Shown in pieces: positions 16,237 to 23,664 of a DNA stretch of 44,605 nucleotides; position 1 is the first letter of the stretch, and the number at the start of each line of letters is the position of its first letter. The DNA comes from JAPLDB01 sp964356415 (GTDB taxonomy: Bacteria; Bacteroidota; Bacteroidia; AKYH767-A; 2013-40CM-41-45): assembly GCA_964356415.1 (NCBI GenBank), contig CAYHHK010000019.1, positions 1-44,605 on the forward strand, given 5' to 3'. The position numbers and the translations under genes are program-made. The notes beneath the pieces are model-generated. The model was not told the DNA's origin and searched no databases. It worked only from the letters and a program-made list of their open reading frames with translations.

Positions 16237-16244
16237 CAAAGATA
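16237..16244 (-). promoter_or_regulatory. Promoter -7 box TATCTTTG for the biotin carrier gene
   Basis: On the minus strand TATCTTTG ends 4 bp before the ATG of the biotin carrier gene. A start about 7 bp after the box would give a leaderless or near-leaderless transcript. Confidence 0.5.
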
Positions 16245-16373
16245 AGCATCCGGGCGGGTTCTGTGAAGTCAGAGTCAAATTTCTATCCGTTTAAGCCCAT
16301 CTCCTCTTTTTCCCGGATTGGAAAATCAGCCGTAACGGATTTGCTTTCCCTGTTAATTTCACAAAAAATCATG

Positions 16374-16381
16374 TAGGTTTG
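16374..16381 (+). promoter_or_regulatory. Promoter -7 box TAGGTTTG for the DUF6624 gene
   Basis: TAGGTTTG fits TAnnTTTG and ends 5 bp before the ATG at 16387, again predicting a very short or absent leader. Confidence 0.4.
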
Positions 16382-16386
16382 TAACA

Positions 16387-17322
16387 ATGAAAAAATTACT
16401 CCCACTCTGTTTCTGTTTTATTTTCCAATTCAGTTATGCTCAGCATCCACCTGCAATTTATTTTCATTTAATTTCTGTCGCAGACTCACTTCACCGTGAA
16501 AGAAATTTCGTAGAAGCAGCAGCAACATACAATGCTGCCTTTGACGCTTTCAAAGGAAAAGGCTTTGTGAATGACCGTTACAAAGCTGCATGCACCTATG
16601 CGCGAATCGGAAATATCGATTCATCATATTACAACCTTTTTCGAATCGCAGATAAAGGTGGATGGAGTGAATATGATTTCCTGATCAGCGATTCCGATTT
16701 AAATGTTCTGCACTCAGATGCGCGATGGAATACACTTGTAAACAAGGTGAGAAAAAATAAGGCAAAAGCTGAATCGCACCTGAACAAACCTCTGGCTCAG
16801 GAGCTTGAGCAAATTTTTGATGATGATCAGAAATACCGTTTGCTCGTGGACAGTGCGGAGAAAATTTTAGCAAAAAACTCCCCGCAAATGGACTCTCTTC
16901 ACAATATTATCAAGACCCATGATTTAAAAAACCAGATCAGTGTCACTGAGTTGCTGAATAAATACGGATGGTTGGGAATTGATGATGTTGGACGAAAAGG
17001 GAACCAGGCATTGTATCTTGTCATTCTGCATTCAGATCAGGCCACAAGAAAGAAATATTTACCGATGATGCGAGACGCAAATGAAAGAGGAAAAGCCGCT
17101 GCCAGTGAACTTGCCCTTCTTGAGGACCGTGTATTACTCGATGAGGGTAAAAACCAACGATATGGCAGCCAGTTAAAATTCAATCCTGATAAGGGGACTT
17201 ATGAACTCTATCCAATTGATGACCCCGCTGGTGTTAACGAAAGAAGACAAGAGATGGGACTTGCCCCTTTAGAGGACTATTTAAGGCAATGGGGAATCAG
17301 GTATGTCCCAAAAAACAAATAA
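16387..17322 (+). CDS. Exported DUF6624-domain protein
   Basis: A 311-residue protein with a signal peptide (KLLPLCFCFIFQFSYAQ, cleavage near residue 19). A helical TPR-like part follows (about 25-120, RNFVEAAATYNAAFDAFKGKGFVNDRYKAACTYARIGNIDSSYYNLFRIADKGG). The DUF6624 domain (about 135-300) has LNKYGWLGIDDVGRKGNQALYLVILHSD, LLEDRVLLDEGKNQRYGSQL and PIDDPAGVNERRQEMGLAPLEDY. The last pattern is the domain's signature as I remember it. The function of DUF6624 is unknown; the secreted location and TPR part suggest an envelope role. The gene is monocistronic and is followed by the unusual 17.36-17.77 kb element pair. Confidence 0.87.
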   Translation: MKKLLPLCFCFIFQFSYAQHPPAIYFHLISVADSLHRERNFVEAAATYNAAFDAFKGKGFVNDRYKAACTYARIGNIDSSYYNLFRIADKGGWSEYDFLISDSDLNVLHSDARWNTLVNKVRKNKAKAESHLNKPLAQELEQIFDDDQKYRLLVDSAEKILAKNSPQMDSLHNIIKTHDLKNQISVTELLNKYGWLGIDDVGRKGNQALYLVILHSDQATRKKYLPMMRDANERGKAAASELALLEDRVLLDEGKNQRYGSQLKFNPDKGTYELYPIDDPAGVNERRQEMGLAPLEDYLRQWGIRYVPKNK

Positions 17323-17361
17323 ATTAACGTAAAAACAAGGTTTGGAAAATATTTTCGCCTG

Positions 17362-17532
17362 CATGCAACTTTTAGGGGGTCAAATGGCACTTACTGTAGA
17401 ATTTAGGTAAAACTTAGAATTGAATTATTGTTAAGTTGAGTTTTAAATTTTTTTATTAACGCTTTTCTCGCAGGTGAATCATTTTTAAAAATTAGTGCCG
17501 TAAGCATGCCTTGTCTTACGGCACTTTTTTTT
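17362..17532 (+). ncRNA. Candidate structured RNA element, copy 1
   Basis: This element is defined by comparison with copy 2 (17654-17774). It opens with CATGCAACTTTTA, six variable bases, CAA, one variable base and TGGCACTTACTG (17362-17396), shared almost exactly with copy 2. About 97 bases of A/T-rich sequence follow, and then a terminator-type hairpin with an 11-bp stem (17494-17525) whose loop contains GCCTTG, also shared. No open reading frame of note spans it. I infer a small RNA or a mobile miniature element; the conserved ends and diverged middle are what is actually seen. Confidence 0.4.
17494..17532 (+). terminator. Strong intrinsic terminator-like hairpin of copy 1
   Basis: AGTGCCGTAAG (17494-17504) pairs perfectly with CTTACGGCACT (17515-17525) around a 10-nt loop CATGCCTTGT and is followed by a run of eight T. 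It is a textbook rho-independent terminator for a plus-strand transcript. Confidence 0.8.
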
Positions 17533-17571
17533 GTTAAAAATTGAACAACTAAAGATATTTCGTAACCCCAT

Positions 17572-17618
17572 CGAATTACGAATCAATACTCACGAAAATG
17601 CGAATTACGAATAGTGTG
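17572..17618. repeat. ACGAATTACGAA-type repeat cluster A
   Basis: CGAATTACGAAT occurs at 17572-17583 and again at 17601-17612, between the two hairpin elements. The same motif family recurs at 17780-17890 and upstream of polA (23625-23664). Confidence 0.6.
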
Positions 17619-17653
17619 ATTCGGCATACTAATTTTTAAAAAAATTCTATAGT

Positions 17654-17774
17654 CATGCAACTTTTAAGCAGGCAAGTGGCACTTACTGATATCCTAATAA
17701 ATCTTTTCGTTCTATAAATCCCAATTTTTCGAACCGGTGCCGTGAGTTTGCCTTGACTTACAGCACCGGTTTTA
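17654..17774 (+). ncRNA. Candidate structured RNA element, copy 2
   Basis: It repeats the 5' box of copy 1 (CATGCAACTTTTA ... CAA . TGGCACTTACTG, 17654-17688) and ends in a related hairpin (17733-17770). The middle is only about 44 nt and does not align with copy 1. Conservation of both ends with a free middle argues for function at the ends, such as promoter plus terminator, or RNA pairing. The loop TTGCCT of the hairpin is complementary to AGGCAA within the box of the same copy, a possible pseudoknot. Confidence 0.4.
17733..17774 (+). terminator. Terminator-like hairpin of copy 2
   Basis: ACCGGTGCCGTGAGT (17733-17747) pairs with ACTTACAGCACCGGT (17756-17770) with one mismatch and one G-U pair around loop TTGCCTTG, followed by a short T-run (TTTT with the stem end). 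Confidence 0.65.
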
Positions 17775-17779
17775 CATTG

Positions 17780-17890
17780 TACGAATAGCGAATCCATACG
17801 AATTTACGAAGTACGAATTGTATATTCCTCATTCGTAATATTAGTTTATTCGTAAATTCGCACCCCGAAACTTCGGGGCGTTATTCGTAC
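17780..17890. repeat. ACGAATTACGAA-type repeat cluster B
   Basis: Several imperfect copies in both orientations lie here: TACGAATAGCGAA, TACGAATTTACGAA, GTACGAATTG, ATTCGTAATA, TTCGTAAATTCG and TTATTCGTAC. They occupy the whole leader of the 57-residue gene at 17895. Confidence 0.6.
17863..17878. repeat. Palindrome CCCCGAAACTTCGGGG
   Basis: A 16-bp inverted repeat with 7-bp arms (CCCCGAA/TTCGGGG) and a 2-bp centre, 17 bp upstream of the 57-residue gene. It could be an iterated palindrome or a short hairpin in the leader. Confidence 0.5.
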
Positions 17891-17894
17891 CTTC

Positions 17895-18068
17895 ATGAAG
17901 CACAAAAAAGATTCCTCATTCAATGCCGCAAGGCGTTTGCAACGAAAGTTGGCAATGCAGGCCGGCTATTATGACGGGCGATTCAAAGAAAAAGTGGTGA
18001 AGGATAAGAAGAAGGAGTATAATAGGAGGCTGGCCAGAAAAAAAATAAACCTGAAAAAGGAGGAGTAG
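17895..18068 (+). CDS. Small basic protein (57 residues), unknown
   Basis: ATG 17895 to TAG 18066-18068 encodes 57 residues that are strongly basic. It opens MKHKKDSSFNAARRLQRKLA, contains QAGYYDGRFKEKVVKDKKKEY in the middle and ends in RRLARKK-INLKKEE. The A-G-Y-(Y/F)-D-G-R-F-K-x-K-V-V-x-D-K-K-K pattern looks like a conserved small Bacteroidota protein I have seen unnamed. High Arg/Lys content suggests RNA or ribosome binding. It lies 24 bp before the histidine kinase frame and may be co-transcribed with it. Confidence 0.65.
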   Translation: MKHKKDSSFNAARRLQRKLAMQAGYYDGRFKEKVVKDKKKEYNRRLARKKINLKKEE

Positions 18069-18092
18069 CTATTCGGCGATTATATTTTAGAT

Positions 18093-19037
18093 TTGCCTTC
18101 ACATTCTCAACTTTCCCTTTTGAAAAATCATTTTCTATTTCTGTTTTTTATTGTTTGCCTTATTTCGAATACGACCGCTGATGCAAATGAAGTGGATTCA
18201 CTCCGGGTTGTCATTCAAAATTTACAATCAAATCACTCCGCCGACCGCGCCGGGATACAACCGGATATTCTGAAAGTTGCATTGTTTACCCTGATTCCAT
18301 TCATCGTTGCTTTCGCCTTTATTGTTTTTCTTTTTTACAGGAATAGAAGAGAGGCAACTTTCAGACAGAAAGAAGCGGAGCTCAAACAACAGGTTGCGGA
18401 AATAGAAATGAAAGCCCTTCGCGCCCAGATAAATCCACATTTTATTTTTAATTCGCTTAACAGCATACACCGGTTTATGGAGGCAAATAAACTGGAGCAG
18501 GCCGGTGAGTACCTGATAAAGTTCAGCAACCTGATCCGCATGGTGCTTGAAAATTCAATGCATAAAGAAGTGGCTTTGAATGATGATTTGTTTGCACTAA
18601 GACTCTATATTGAAATGGAACAGCTACGGATGAATTATTGCTTCGATTATGAATTGAAAGTGGATACAGCCATCGATCCTCAACATACGTTGGTACCACC
18701 ACTAATTGTTCAACCCTTCGTGGAAAACAGTGTCTGGCATGGCCTGAATAATAAGCCCGAGCAGGGCAAGTTGACTGTTTCAATTTCAACCAAAGACGAT
18801 ATGCTTATATATTGTGTAGAAGATGATGGCGTAAAGCCCAAACTGGCCGAAGCCATATTGGAACACAATGTGAAGAAGAAATCACTTGGCATGAGCCTGA
18901 CCAAGGAACGGCTCGAAATACTCAATCAGGCAAAGGGAAGTAAGGCGGGGTTCTCTGTCCATGACATCATTGATGATCAGCATAAATATTGCGGTAAGCG
19001 GGTTGAGTTATGGATTCCTTACGTTGTAGAAATTTAG
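18093..19037 (+). CDS. LytS-type sensor histidine kinase (His_kinase family)
   Basis: Up to 314 residues. No in-frame ATG exists between the TAG at 18066 and the signal-like region, so the start is TTG at 18093 or TTG at 18120 (giving MKNHFLFLFFIVCLI). It has a signal/anchor segment, a short periplasmic stretch, one membrane helix (about 61-83), a coiled linker, and then the LytS-type kinase core. That core has ALRAQINPHFIFNSLNSIHRF (phospho-His about 116) and an ATPase lobe with QPFVENSVWHGL and LGMSLTKERLEIL. Relatives often carry several hundred residues of TPR repeats before the helix; these are absent here, so the sensory part is unusually small. It pairs with the LytTR regulator 53 bp downstream. 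Confidence 0.9.
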   Translation: MPSHSQLSLLKNHFLFLFFIVCLISNTTADANEVDSLRVVIQNLQSNHSADRAGIQPDILKVALFTLIPFIVAFAFIVFLFYRNRREATFRQKEAELKQQVAEIEMKALRAQINPHFIFNSLNSIHRFMEANKLEQAGEYLIKFSNLIRMVLENSMHKEVALNDDLFALRLYIEMEQLRMNYCFDYELKVDTAIDPQHTLVPPLIVQPFVENSVWHGLNNKPEQGKLTVSISTKDDMLIYCVEDDGVKPKLAEAILEHNVKKKSLGMSLTKERLEILNQAKGSKAGFSVHDIIDDQHKYCGKRVELWIPYVVEI

Positions 19038-19090
19038 AAATGCATTTTTTCATGGCTATCTTTTGCCTCTCAATATTCCGGAAATAAATC

Positions 19091-19840
19091 ATGTATTCGG
19101 TTGCAATAGTTGATGATGAAAAACACCAGCAGGAACACCTCACCGAGTTGCTGCAAAAACATTTTCCACTATATCGGATTGCAACTATTTGCTCTTCTGT
19201 TGATGAAGGTATTGAAAAAATAAAATCGCTGCAGCCTCAATTGGTTTTTTTAGATGTGATTATGCCGCCTTACACCGGTTTCGATTTACTGAACCGGCTA
19301 CCCGAGCGCAATTTTGATGTGATCTTTACTACATCCTACGAAAATTTTGCATTGCAGGCATTTAAAGTTTCCGCAGTTGATTATTTACTGAAGCCATTTG
19401 GCAAGGATCTATTGCAGGATGCTCTTGCGAAATTTGAAGAAAAGTTCTCCTCTAAACAATCACGTCAGCACCTGGAAGTATTGCTTCATAATATCAATCA
19501 GCCTGTTTCAGCAAATACAAAGATTGCACTCCCTACGCTCACGGGATTTGTTTTCGTTGAAGTAAAGGACATCGTCCGATGCAGGGCCGATAATACCTAC
19601 ACCACCGTTTCGCTCACGGACAAACGCCAGCTTGTCATTTCAAGATCAATAAAAGAATGTGAAACAATGCTTGGAGATTTTAATTTTTTTCGTTCACATG
19701 TATCACACCTTATCAACATGAACCACATTACGGAATACCTTAAGGGCGATGGCGGAACGGTGAAGATGTCTGATGGTGCAAGTGTTGACATTTCCCGGCT
19801 TCGCAAAGAAGAATTTCTGAAGCGACTCAACAAATTGTGA
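19091..19840 (+). CDS. LytTR-family response regulator
   Basis: A 249-residue protein. The receiver domain (1-120) has acidic pocket residues DDE at 8-10, phospho-acceptor Asp55 in LVFLDVIMP, the TSYE switch segment, and Lys in the LLKPF motif. The LytTR DNA-binding domain (about 145-245) has TLTGFVFVEVKDIVRCRADNTYTTVSL, RSIKECETML, FFRSHVSHLINMNHI and VDISRRK-like SRLRKEEFL. It binds direct-repeat promoter sites when phosphorylated by the adjacent LytS-type kinase. The genes it controls are not evident from the window. Confidence 0.94.
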   Translation: MYSVAIVDDEKHQQEHLTELLQKHFPLYRIATICSSVDEGIEKIKSLQPQLVFLDVIMPPYTGFDLLNRLPERNFDVIFTTSYENFALQAFKVSAVDYLLKPFGKDLLQDALAKFEEKFSSKQSRQHLEVLLHNINQPVSANTKIALPTLTGFVFVEVKDIVRCRADNTYTTVSLTDKRQLVISRSIKECETMLGDFNFFRSHVSHLINMNHITEYLKGDGGTVKMSDGASVDISRLRKEEFLKRLNKL

Positions 19841-20208
19841 TTCCCGGATCAGGGATACATCATTCATCTATTTTCCTGCATCTGTCATAGCGTAACCTGC
19901 CAGGCTCAAAGTGGAGGTTGACCGAGGTATTTCATTGATGTTACTTTGATACATCATTCAGCAAGAGATAAATGCTGAATCAAAAAATGAATACTGAAAA
20001 CAACACAAAAACCAATCACTTCAACGGCGCTCATGTAACTTCCCCGTTAATGGCGCATATCCCCCGGCAGGGCATATCACGCAGGAATGCCTTGCCGTTT
20101 TTCTCTTTATCATCACAGAAAATAACAAATCAATTGCATGTTTCAATATAAAGCATCAGGAGCAAGCCGAAAATCCGGATTCAGAGTAGGCAAAAAAAAT
20201 AAAAGGTT
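19841..20208. other. Intergenic region without a supported gene
   Basis: This 368-bp gap holds a 12-nt motif ATACATCATTCA twice (about 19857 and 19950) and a 59-codon frame (19972-20151) without recognisable features. I see no terminator or clear promoter box. Confidence 0.5.
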
Positions 20209-20697
20209 ATGAAAAAGATGATTATTTCAAATGTTTTTTGTTTGCTGATTTCCTTCTATCTGAAAGGTCAAAGCGAGGAAATTCAATTTTTAAAACCAGG
20301 AGTTTGTGATACAACTACCGGTGCGATTACACTTCAAGAACATTCAAAAATTGCGCTCAGGGAATACAAAATTCCTGAAAATGGTACATATCAGTTGTAT
20401 GCTGAAGGAAACTTAACCCCTTCGAGTTCAGCCGCTAAGGACTGGTGGATGGAATTTACACTAACCCTCACTTGCAATGGCAGACAGGAGCAAAGCTACA
20501 ATAAGGGTCAATATATCAAAGCAAGCGGAGCAAACTTCAATCTTTCTTCAGAACATAGTATTACAAGTACTTTTAAGAAAGGAGATATTGTAAAGATTCA
20601 TTTAACCATCGATCGATCCATGGTGGATGGTGACCGTGATCACCAAAACACAATTTTGCGAAGCAAATCAGCTATATGTGCGAAGAAAATTCTTTAA
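20209..20697 (+). CDS. Exported protein of unknown function
   Basis: A 162-residue protein with a signal peptide (ISNVFCLLISFYLKGQS, cleavage near residue 21). The mature part is beta-rich with the stretch SKIALREYKIPENGTYQLYAEGNLTPSSSAAKDWWMEFTLTLTCNG, which looks like a jelly-roll or carbohydrate-binding style sandwich, and two Cys that could form a disulfide. No known family is recognised. The next gene starts 31 bp after its stop and could share the transcript. Confidence 0.75.
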   Translation: MKKMIISNVFCLLISFYLKGQSEEIQFLKPGVCDTTTGAITLQEHSKIALREYKIPENGTYQLYAEGNLTPSSSAAKDWWMEFTLTLTCNGRQEQSYNKGQYIKASGANFNLSSEHSITSTFKKGDIVKIHLTIDRSMVDGDRDHQNTILRSKSAICAKKIL

Positions 20698-20728
20698 TGG
20701 CTATAAAACTCCCCAAGCATTAATACTC

Positions 20729-21598
20729 ATGCCGTTCTATATAAAAACTATTCTCAATCTTAAGAATTGCTTCTACATATGTTCAGCCATGGGCATCATT
20801 CTTACCTTTGGAATACCTGTTTTGCCATTAATGTGGATGACAAGAATAAATATCTCCTTGTTGCTGCTCATCTATCCATTCATTTATATGTTTATTTATG
20901 GGTCAGTTGCTATCTTACTTAGCATTCCATTTCATCATGCAATTATTCCGGGAAAATTCAAGCGCGATTTGAATAGCAGTATTTATTTTAAACGCAGGAT
21001 GTATGGCTTATGCTGGTCGCTTATCTATTACAATACACCTGTCTATTTTACCTTTTTGTCAAATCGATTTTTAAAGAGAATCCTCTTTAAAGGATTCGGT
21101 ATGAAACCGCCATTTGACTTTACAACCTATCCTGATACATGGATACGCGATCTTCCACTTCTTCAATTGGAAGAGGGTGCATACATTGCCATTAAAGCTA
21201 CGCTCGGTACCAACATATGCCTCAATACAGGTGAAATTTTTATTGATAAAATAATATTGAAAAAGAATTGCATGATTGGTCACTTAACTATGCTTGCCCC
21301 CGGGGTTACAATTGGAGAACGTGCCGAGGTTGGTGTGGGCTCAGGTATTGGCATCAATGTGAACATTGGCGCAGGAAGTAATATCGGACCCATGTCAACG
21401 ATCAATCACTATTGCGATATAGGACAAAGTGTAATCGTTGGAACAAAATCGTATATCGGACTTCGTGTAAAGATCAGCGACAATATAAAAATTCCCCCGG
21501 CAACAAATATTCCTGATTTTGCAATTATTCGTCATCAAAGTGATGTAAGAAAGTATGCTTTAAGTCCTCAGGAGTTCCCTTTGGCAGATGTTTTTTAA
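20729..21598 (+). CDS. Membrane-anchored left-handed beta-helix (hexapeptide) transferase-like protein
   Basis: The start is set at ATG 20729; a longer frame from 20627 would overlap the previous gene by 71 bp and codes nothing sensible. It encodes about 289 residues. Two or three membrane segments (about residues 15-75) are followed by a linker (KGFGMKPPFDFTTYPDTWIRDLPLLQLEEGAYI) and a hexapeptide-repeat beta-helix (about 155-270). The repeat reads IGHLTMLAPGVTIGERAEVGVGSGIGINVNIGAGSNIGPMSTI. The layout resembles the C-terminal region of NRPS-linked or Pls-type acyltransferases of the LbH superfamily. The acyl substrate is unknown. Confidence 0.8.
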   Translation: MPFYIKTILNLKNCFYICSAMGIILTFGIPVLPLMWMTRINISLLLLIYPFIYMFIYGSVAILLSIPFHHAIIPGKFKRDLNSSIYFKRRMYGLCWSLIYYNTPVYFTFLSNRFLKRILFKGFGMKPPFDFTTYPDTWIRDLPLLQLEEGAYIAIKATLGTNICLNTGEIFIDKIILKKNCMIGHLTMLAPGVTIGERAEVGVGSGIGINVNIGAGSNIGPMSTINHYCDIGQSVIVGTKSYIGLRVKISDNIKIPPATNIPDFAIIRHQSDVRKYALSPQEFPLADVF

Positions 21599-21651
21599 CC
21601 AATATCTTTTGATTAAAATCATAATAATGTCTGTTTCTTAAATCCCCCTAT

Positions 21652-21825
21652 ATGCCTGACCCCAAAATCATCCCCTTCACCAAAAAGCGCTTTACCTTTC
21701 AGGTAAACTGCGAAGGAATTGTACGCACAGTTACCATCTCTGCCGAAACCCGTGAAGTAGCCGCAGAAAAAGCAAAATCAAAAAATCCAGGCTGCGAAAT
21801 AACTTTCCTTTGGGTGCACGACTGA
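21652..21825 (+). CDS. Small 57-residue protein, unknown
   Basis: ATG 21652 to TGA 21823-21825 encodes MPDPKIIPFTKKRFTFQVNC, then EGIVRTVTISAETREVAAEK and AKSKNPGCEITFLWVHD. The even composition, a beta-alpha-beta-like alternation and two Cys fit a small folded protein with a strand-helix-strand core. No function is recognised. It sits 53 bp after the transferase gene with a purine-poor leader. Confidence 0.55.
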   Translation: MPDPKIIPFTKKRFTFQVNCEGIVRTVTISAETREVAAEKAKSKNPGCEITFLWVHD

Positions 21826-21897
21826 GATAAATTTGACTTGCATTAAATAATTCGCTTGATTTACTAAACAAACACTAACCACTAAACAAAAAATGAT

Positions 21898-22839
21898 ATG
21901 AAAAACAAATTAGTCTCATTTGGATTTCTTTTAATAAGCATTGCTCTTATGAGTAGTGCTTGTAATGAGTCAGCCAAGGATGCACCTTCAACTTCGGACT
22001 GCACAAAGAAAGATAGCTCACACCAAGTACCAAAGGCCGGCATTTATCAAACGAAATCTGCTCATCAGATAACTTTTGAAGAAGCATATAGATTAATAGC
22101 ATGTTTTTTAGGAAAAGAAAACTTAAGGGGTTTGGCAAATCAATATGCTCTTGGAGGAACAATACCACTTACAGGATTAAGTAAAATTAAAGAAAAATTT
22201 AATGAAGCACTTGACAAAAAGGGGATCGCTAATTTTGGAATGCAAGATTTGGATGTTTTAAACTTTTACCCATGTTACGACAAGAAACCACTTGCCAAGA
22301 ATAAAGTATTTATTTGTTACACTCCATTTTCCGTTAAAGACGTCAATAGTTGTGGTTGTGGCTTTAGAGATGACTACCCAATATTCAGTTTTGACAACAG
22401 TTTTATTATGGGATCACAAAATGTTGGTGAAGATGATATCAAATCATTTTTAGAAAACCAATCTGAAAAAATTAGTGATAATTTTATTTCTGTAAATTCA
22501 GTGGCTGTTGATGAATGGACTACTGACTTTATGAATACATTTAAGATAAACAGTGGTGATGGACCCTTGAATAGCAACAAGTGCGGCTACTTCGAAAAAA
22601 CCGATTGGGATTTACTAATTAATCAATACAAAGGAACCCCTTTTGAACCTAAGGCCATTAGATATTTCTTTGGATACGACGGAAATAAGACAAGAAACAA
22701 AATCCGCCTTATTATGATTGCTGCTTATACTGATCCACAAGATCAGACAAAAGCTAAAAACTTAGTTCATATGCCACCAGGCGCTACCATTGAGCCGGTT
22801 ATGATTGAAAAAGCATGGCCTCCGGATAATTGCCTTTAA
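21898..22839 (+). CDS. Lipoprotein of unknown function
   Basis: A 313-residue protein with lipobox LMSSAC (acyl-Cys about residue 22). The mature domain carries a Cys-rich turn NSCGCGFRDDYPIFSFDNS near residues 150-170 and the segment NKCGYFEKTDWDLLINQYKGTPFEPKAIRYFFGYDGNKTRNKIRLIMIAA near 225-280. No family is recognised. Codon use is visibly more A/T-rich than that of neighbouring polA, which may mark an acquired gene. A 59-bp leader with an ACTAAAC repeat (AAACAAACACTAACCACTAAAC) precedes it. Confidence 0.78.
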   Translation: MKNKLVSFGFLLISIALMSSACNESAKDAPSTSDCTKKDSSHQVPKAGIYQTKSAHQITFEEAYRLIACFLGKENLRGLANQYALGGTIPLTGLSKIKEKFNEALDKKGIANFGMQDLDVLNFYPCYDKKPLAKNKVFICYTPFSVKDVNSCGCGFRDDYPIFSFDNSFIMGSQNVGEDDIKSFLENQSEKISDNFISVNSVAVDEWTTDFMNTFKINSGDGPLNSNKCGYFEKTDWDLLINQYKGTPFEPKAIRYFFGYDGNKTRNKIRLIMIAAYTDPQDQTKAKNLVHMPPGATIEPVMIEKAWPPDNCL

Positions 22840-22875
22840 TAGCACGCAAAAAACTATTCCCTTCATCCAGTTCAG

Positions 22876-23508
22876 ATGGATATCAAAGAAGTTCAGCACA
22901 CCATACGCCTCCTGGCAACCTTTACCACACTCATGCCTATTGTTGCAGGATTGCTGCGTTACAAAACAGCCGGAAAAATATTCCGGCTGTTTCTTTATTT
23001 CCTGGTGTATGGTTTTTTAACTGATGTGCTGGTGTGGCAACTCATGGATGTTTCCAGGGATGCGAGTTTTTACCTGTTTATCCTCTTCCCGCTTGCCGAG
23101 GCATTGTTTCTTCTCTGGTTTATGAAGGCTACAAATACATCGCCGGTCATAACCAAAATCTGCAACATCCTGATGGTCCTCATGATCCCATTCTGGATTT
23201 GTGTTCATTTTATTTTTAATAGCGGAGAACAGTTGAATGCCGTTTTTGATACGTCCTATGAGATCATCATCTCTATTCTTTCGGCGTATTCTCTATTAAA
23301 ACTTGCTGAGTCTCAAACCGAATTAAAAAAGTTACCAATCTTCTGGTTTCAGCTGGGAATTTTTATTTATTGTTTCACTACTTTTTTCCTTTCCGGGTTT
23401 TTAGGCACTGATTTGCTTCAAAGAATCTGGTTTATGCACAACCTGATAAACCTCATTGTTTACCTGCTCTTTACAAAGGCCTTCCTCACCATCAGCAGGG
23501 AAAAATAA
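22876..23508 (+). CDS. Seven-helix membrane protein, unknown function
   Basis: A 210-residue protein with about six to seven hydrophobic helices spread evenly over the whole length. The first helices include FTTLMPIVAGLLRYKTAGKIFRLFLYFLVYGFLTDVLVW, and the end is basic (TKAFLTISREK). This resembles uncharacterised small Bacteroidota integral proteins with a conserved central helix pair (YLFILFPLAEALFLLWF). No catalytic motif is seen. ATG at 22876 (MDIKEVQHTI) is preferred over the overlapping frames in the same stretch. Confidence 0.78.
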   Translation: MDIKEVQHTIRLLATFTTLMPIVAGLLRYKTAGKIFRLFLYFLVYGFLTDVLVWQLMDVSRDASFYLFILFPLAEALFLLWFMKATNTSPVITKICNILMVLMIPFWICVHFIFNSGEQLNAVFDTSYEIIISILSAYSLLKLAESQTELKKLPIFWFQLGIFIYCFTTFFLSGFLGTDLLQRIWFMHNLINLIVYLLFTKAFLTISREK

Positions 23509-23624
23509 CCACCTTTTTTTATTACCCTGTTTTTCCTTTCCGAACAACCATTACCTTGCGAAAGATTATAGTCCCATAATTTCATTGCTCCATTGTTAAT
23601 CAGTAGCAGCGAAACAATTCAACA

Positions 23625-23664
23625 TTCGTATTTCATAAATTCGCAAGCATTCGTAATTCGTACA
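23625..23664. repeat. ATTCGTAATTCGT-type repeat upstream of polA
   Basis: CATTCGTATTTCATAAATTCG and CATTCGTAATTCGTAC lie directly against the polA start codon. They belong to the same motif family as the clusters at 17572-17618 and 17780-17890. Confidence 0.5.

Noticed and set aside
17323..18092. CRISPR array suggested by the repeated ACGAATT words
   Set aside because: Repeat units vary in length and orientation and spacing is irregular; there are no regular spacers and no cas genes.
19972..20151. 59-codon frame in the gap after the LytTR regulator
   Set aside because: It has no recognisable motif, low-complexity Asn/Thr start and no supporting signals; kept only as a note in the gap entry.
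23593..23664. Upstream TTG start for polA
   Set aside because: The added 24 residues come from the ATTCGTAATTCG repeat; family members begin at the MKKLFLLD-type ATG.
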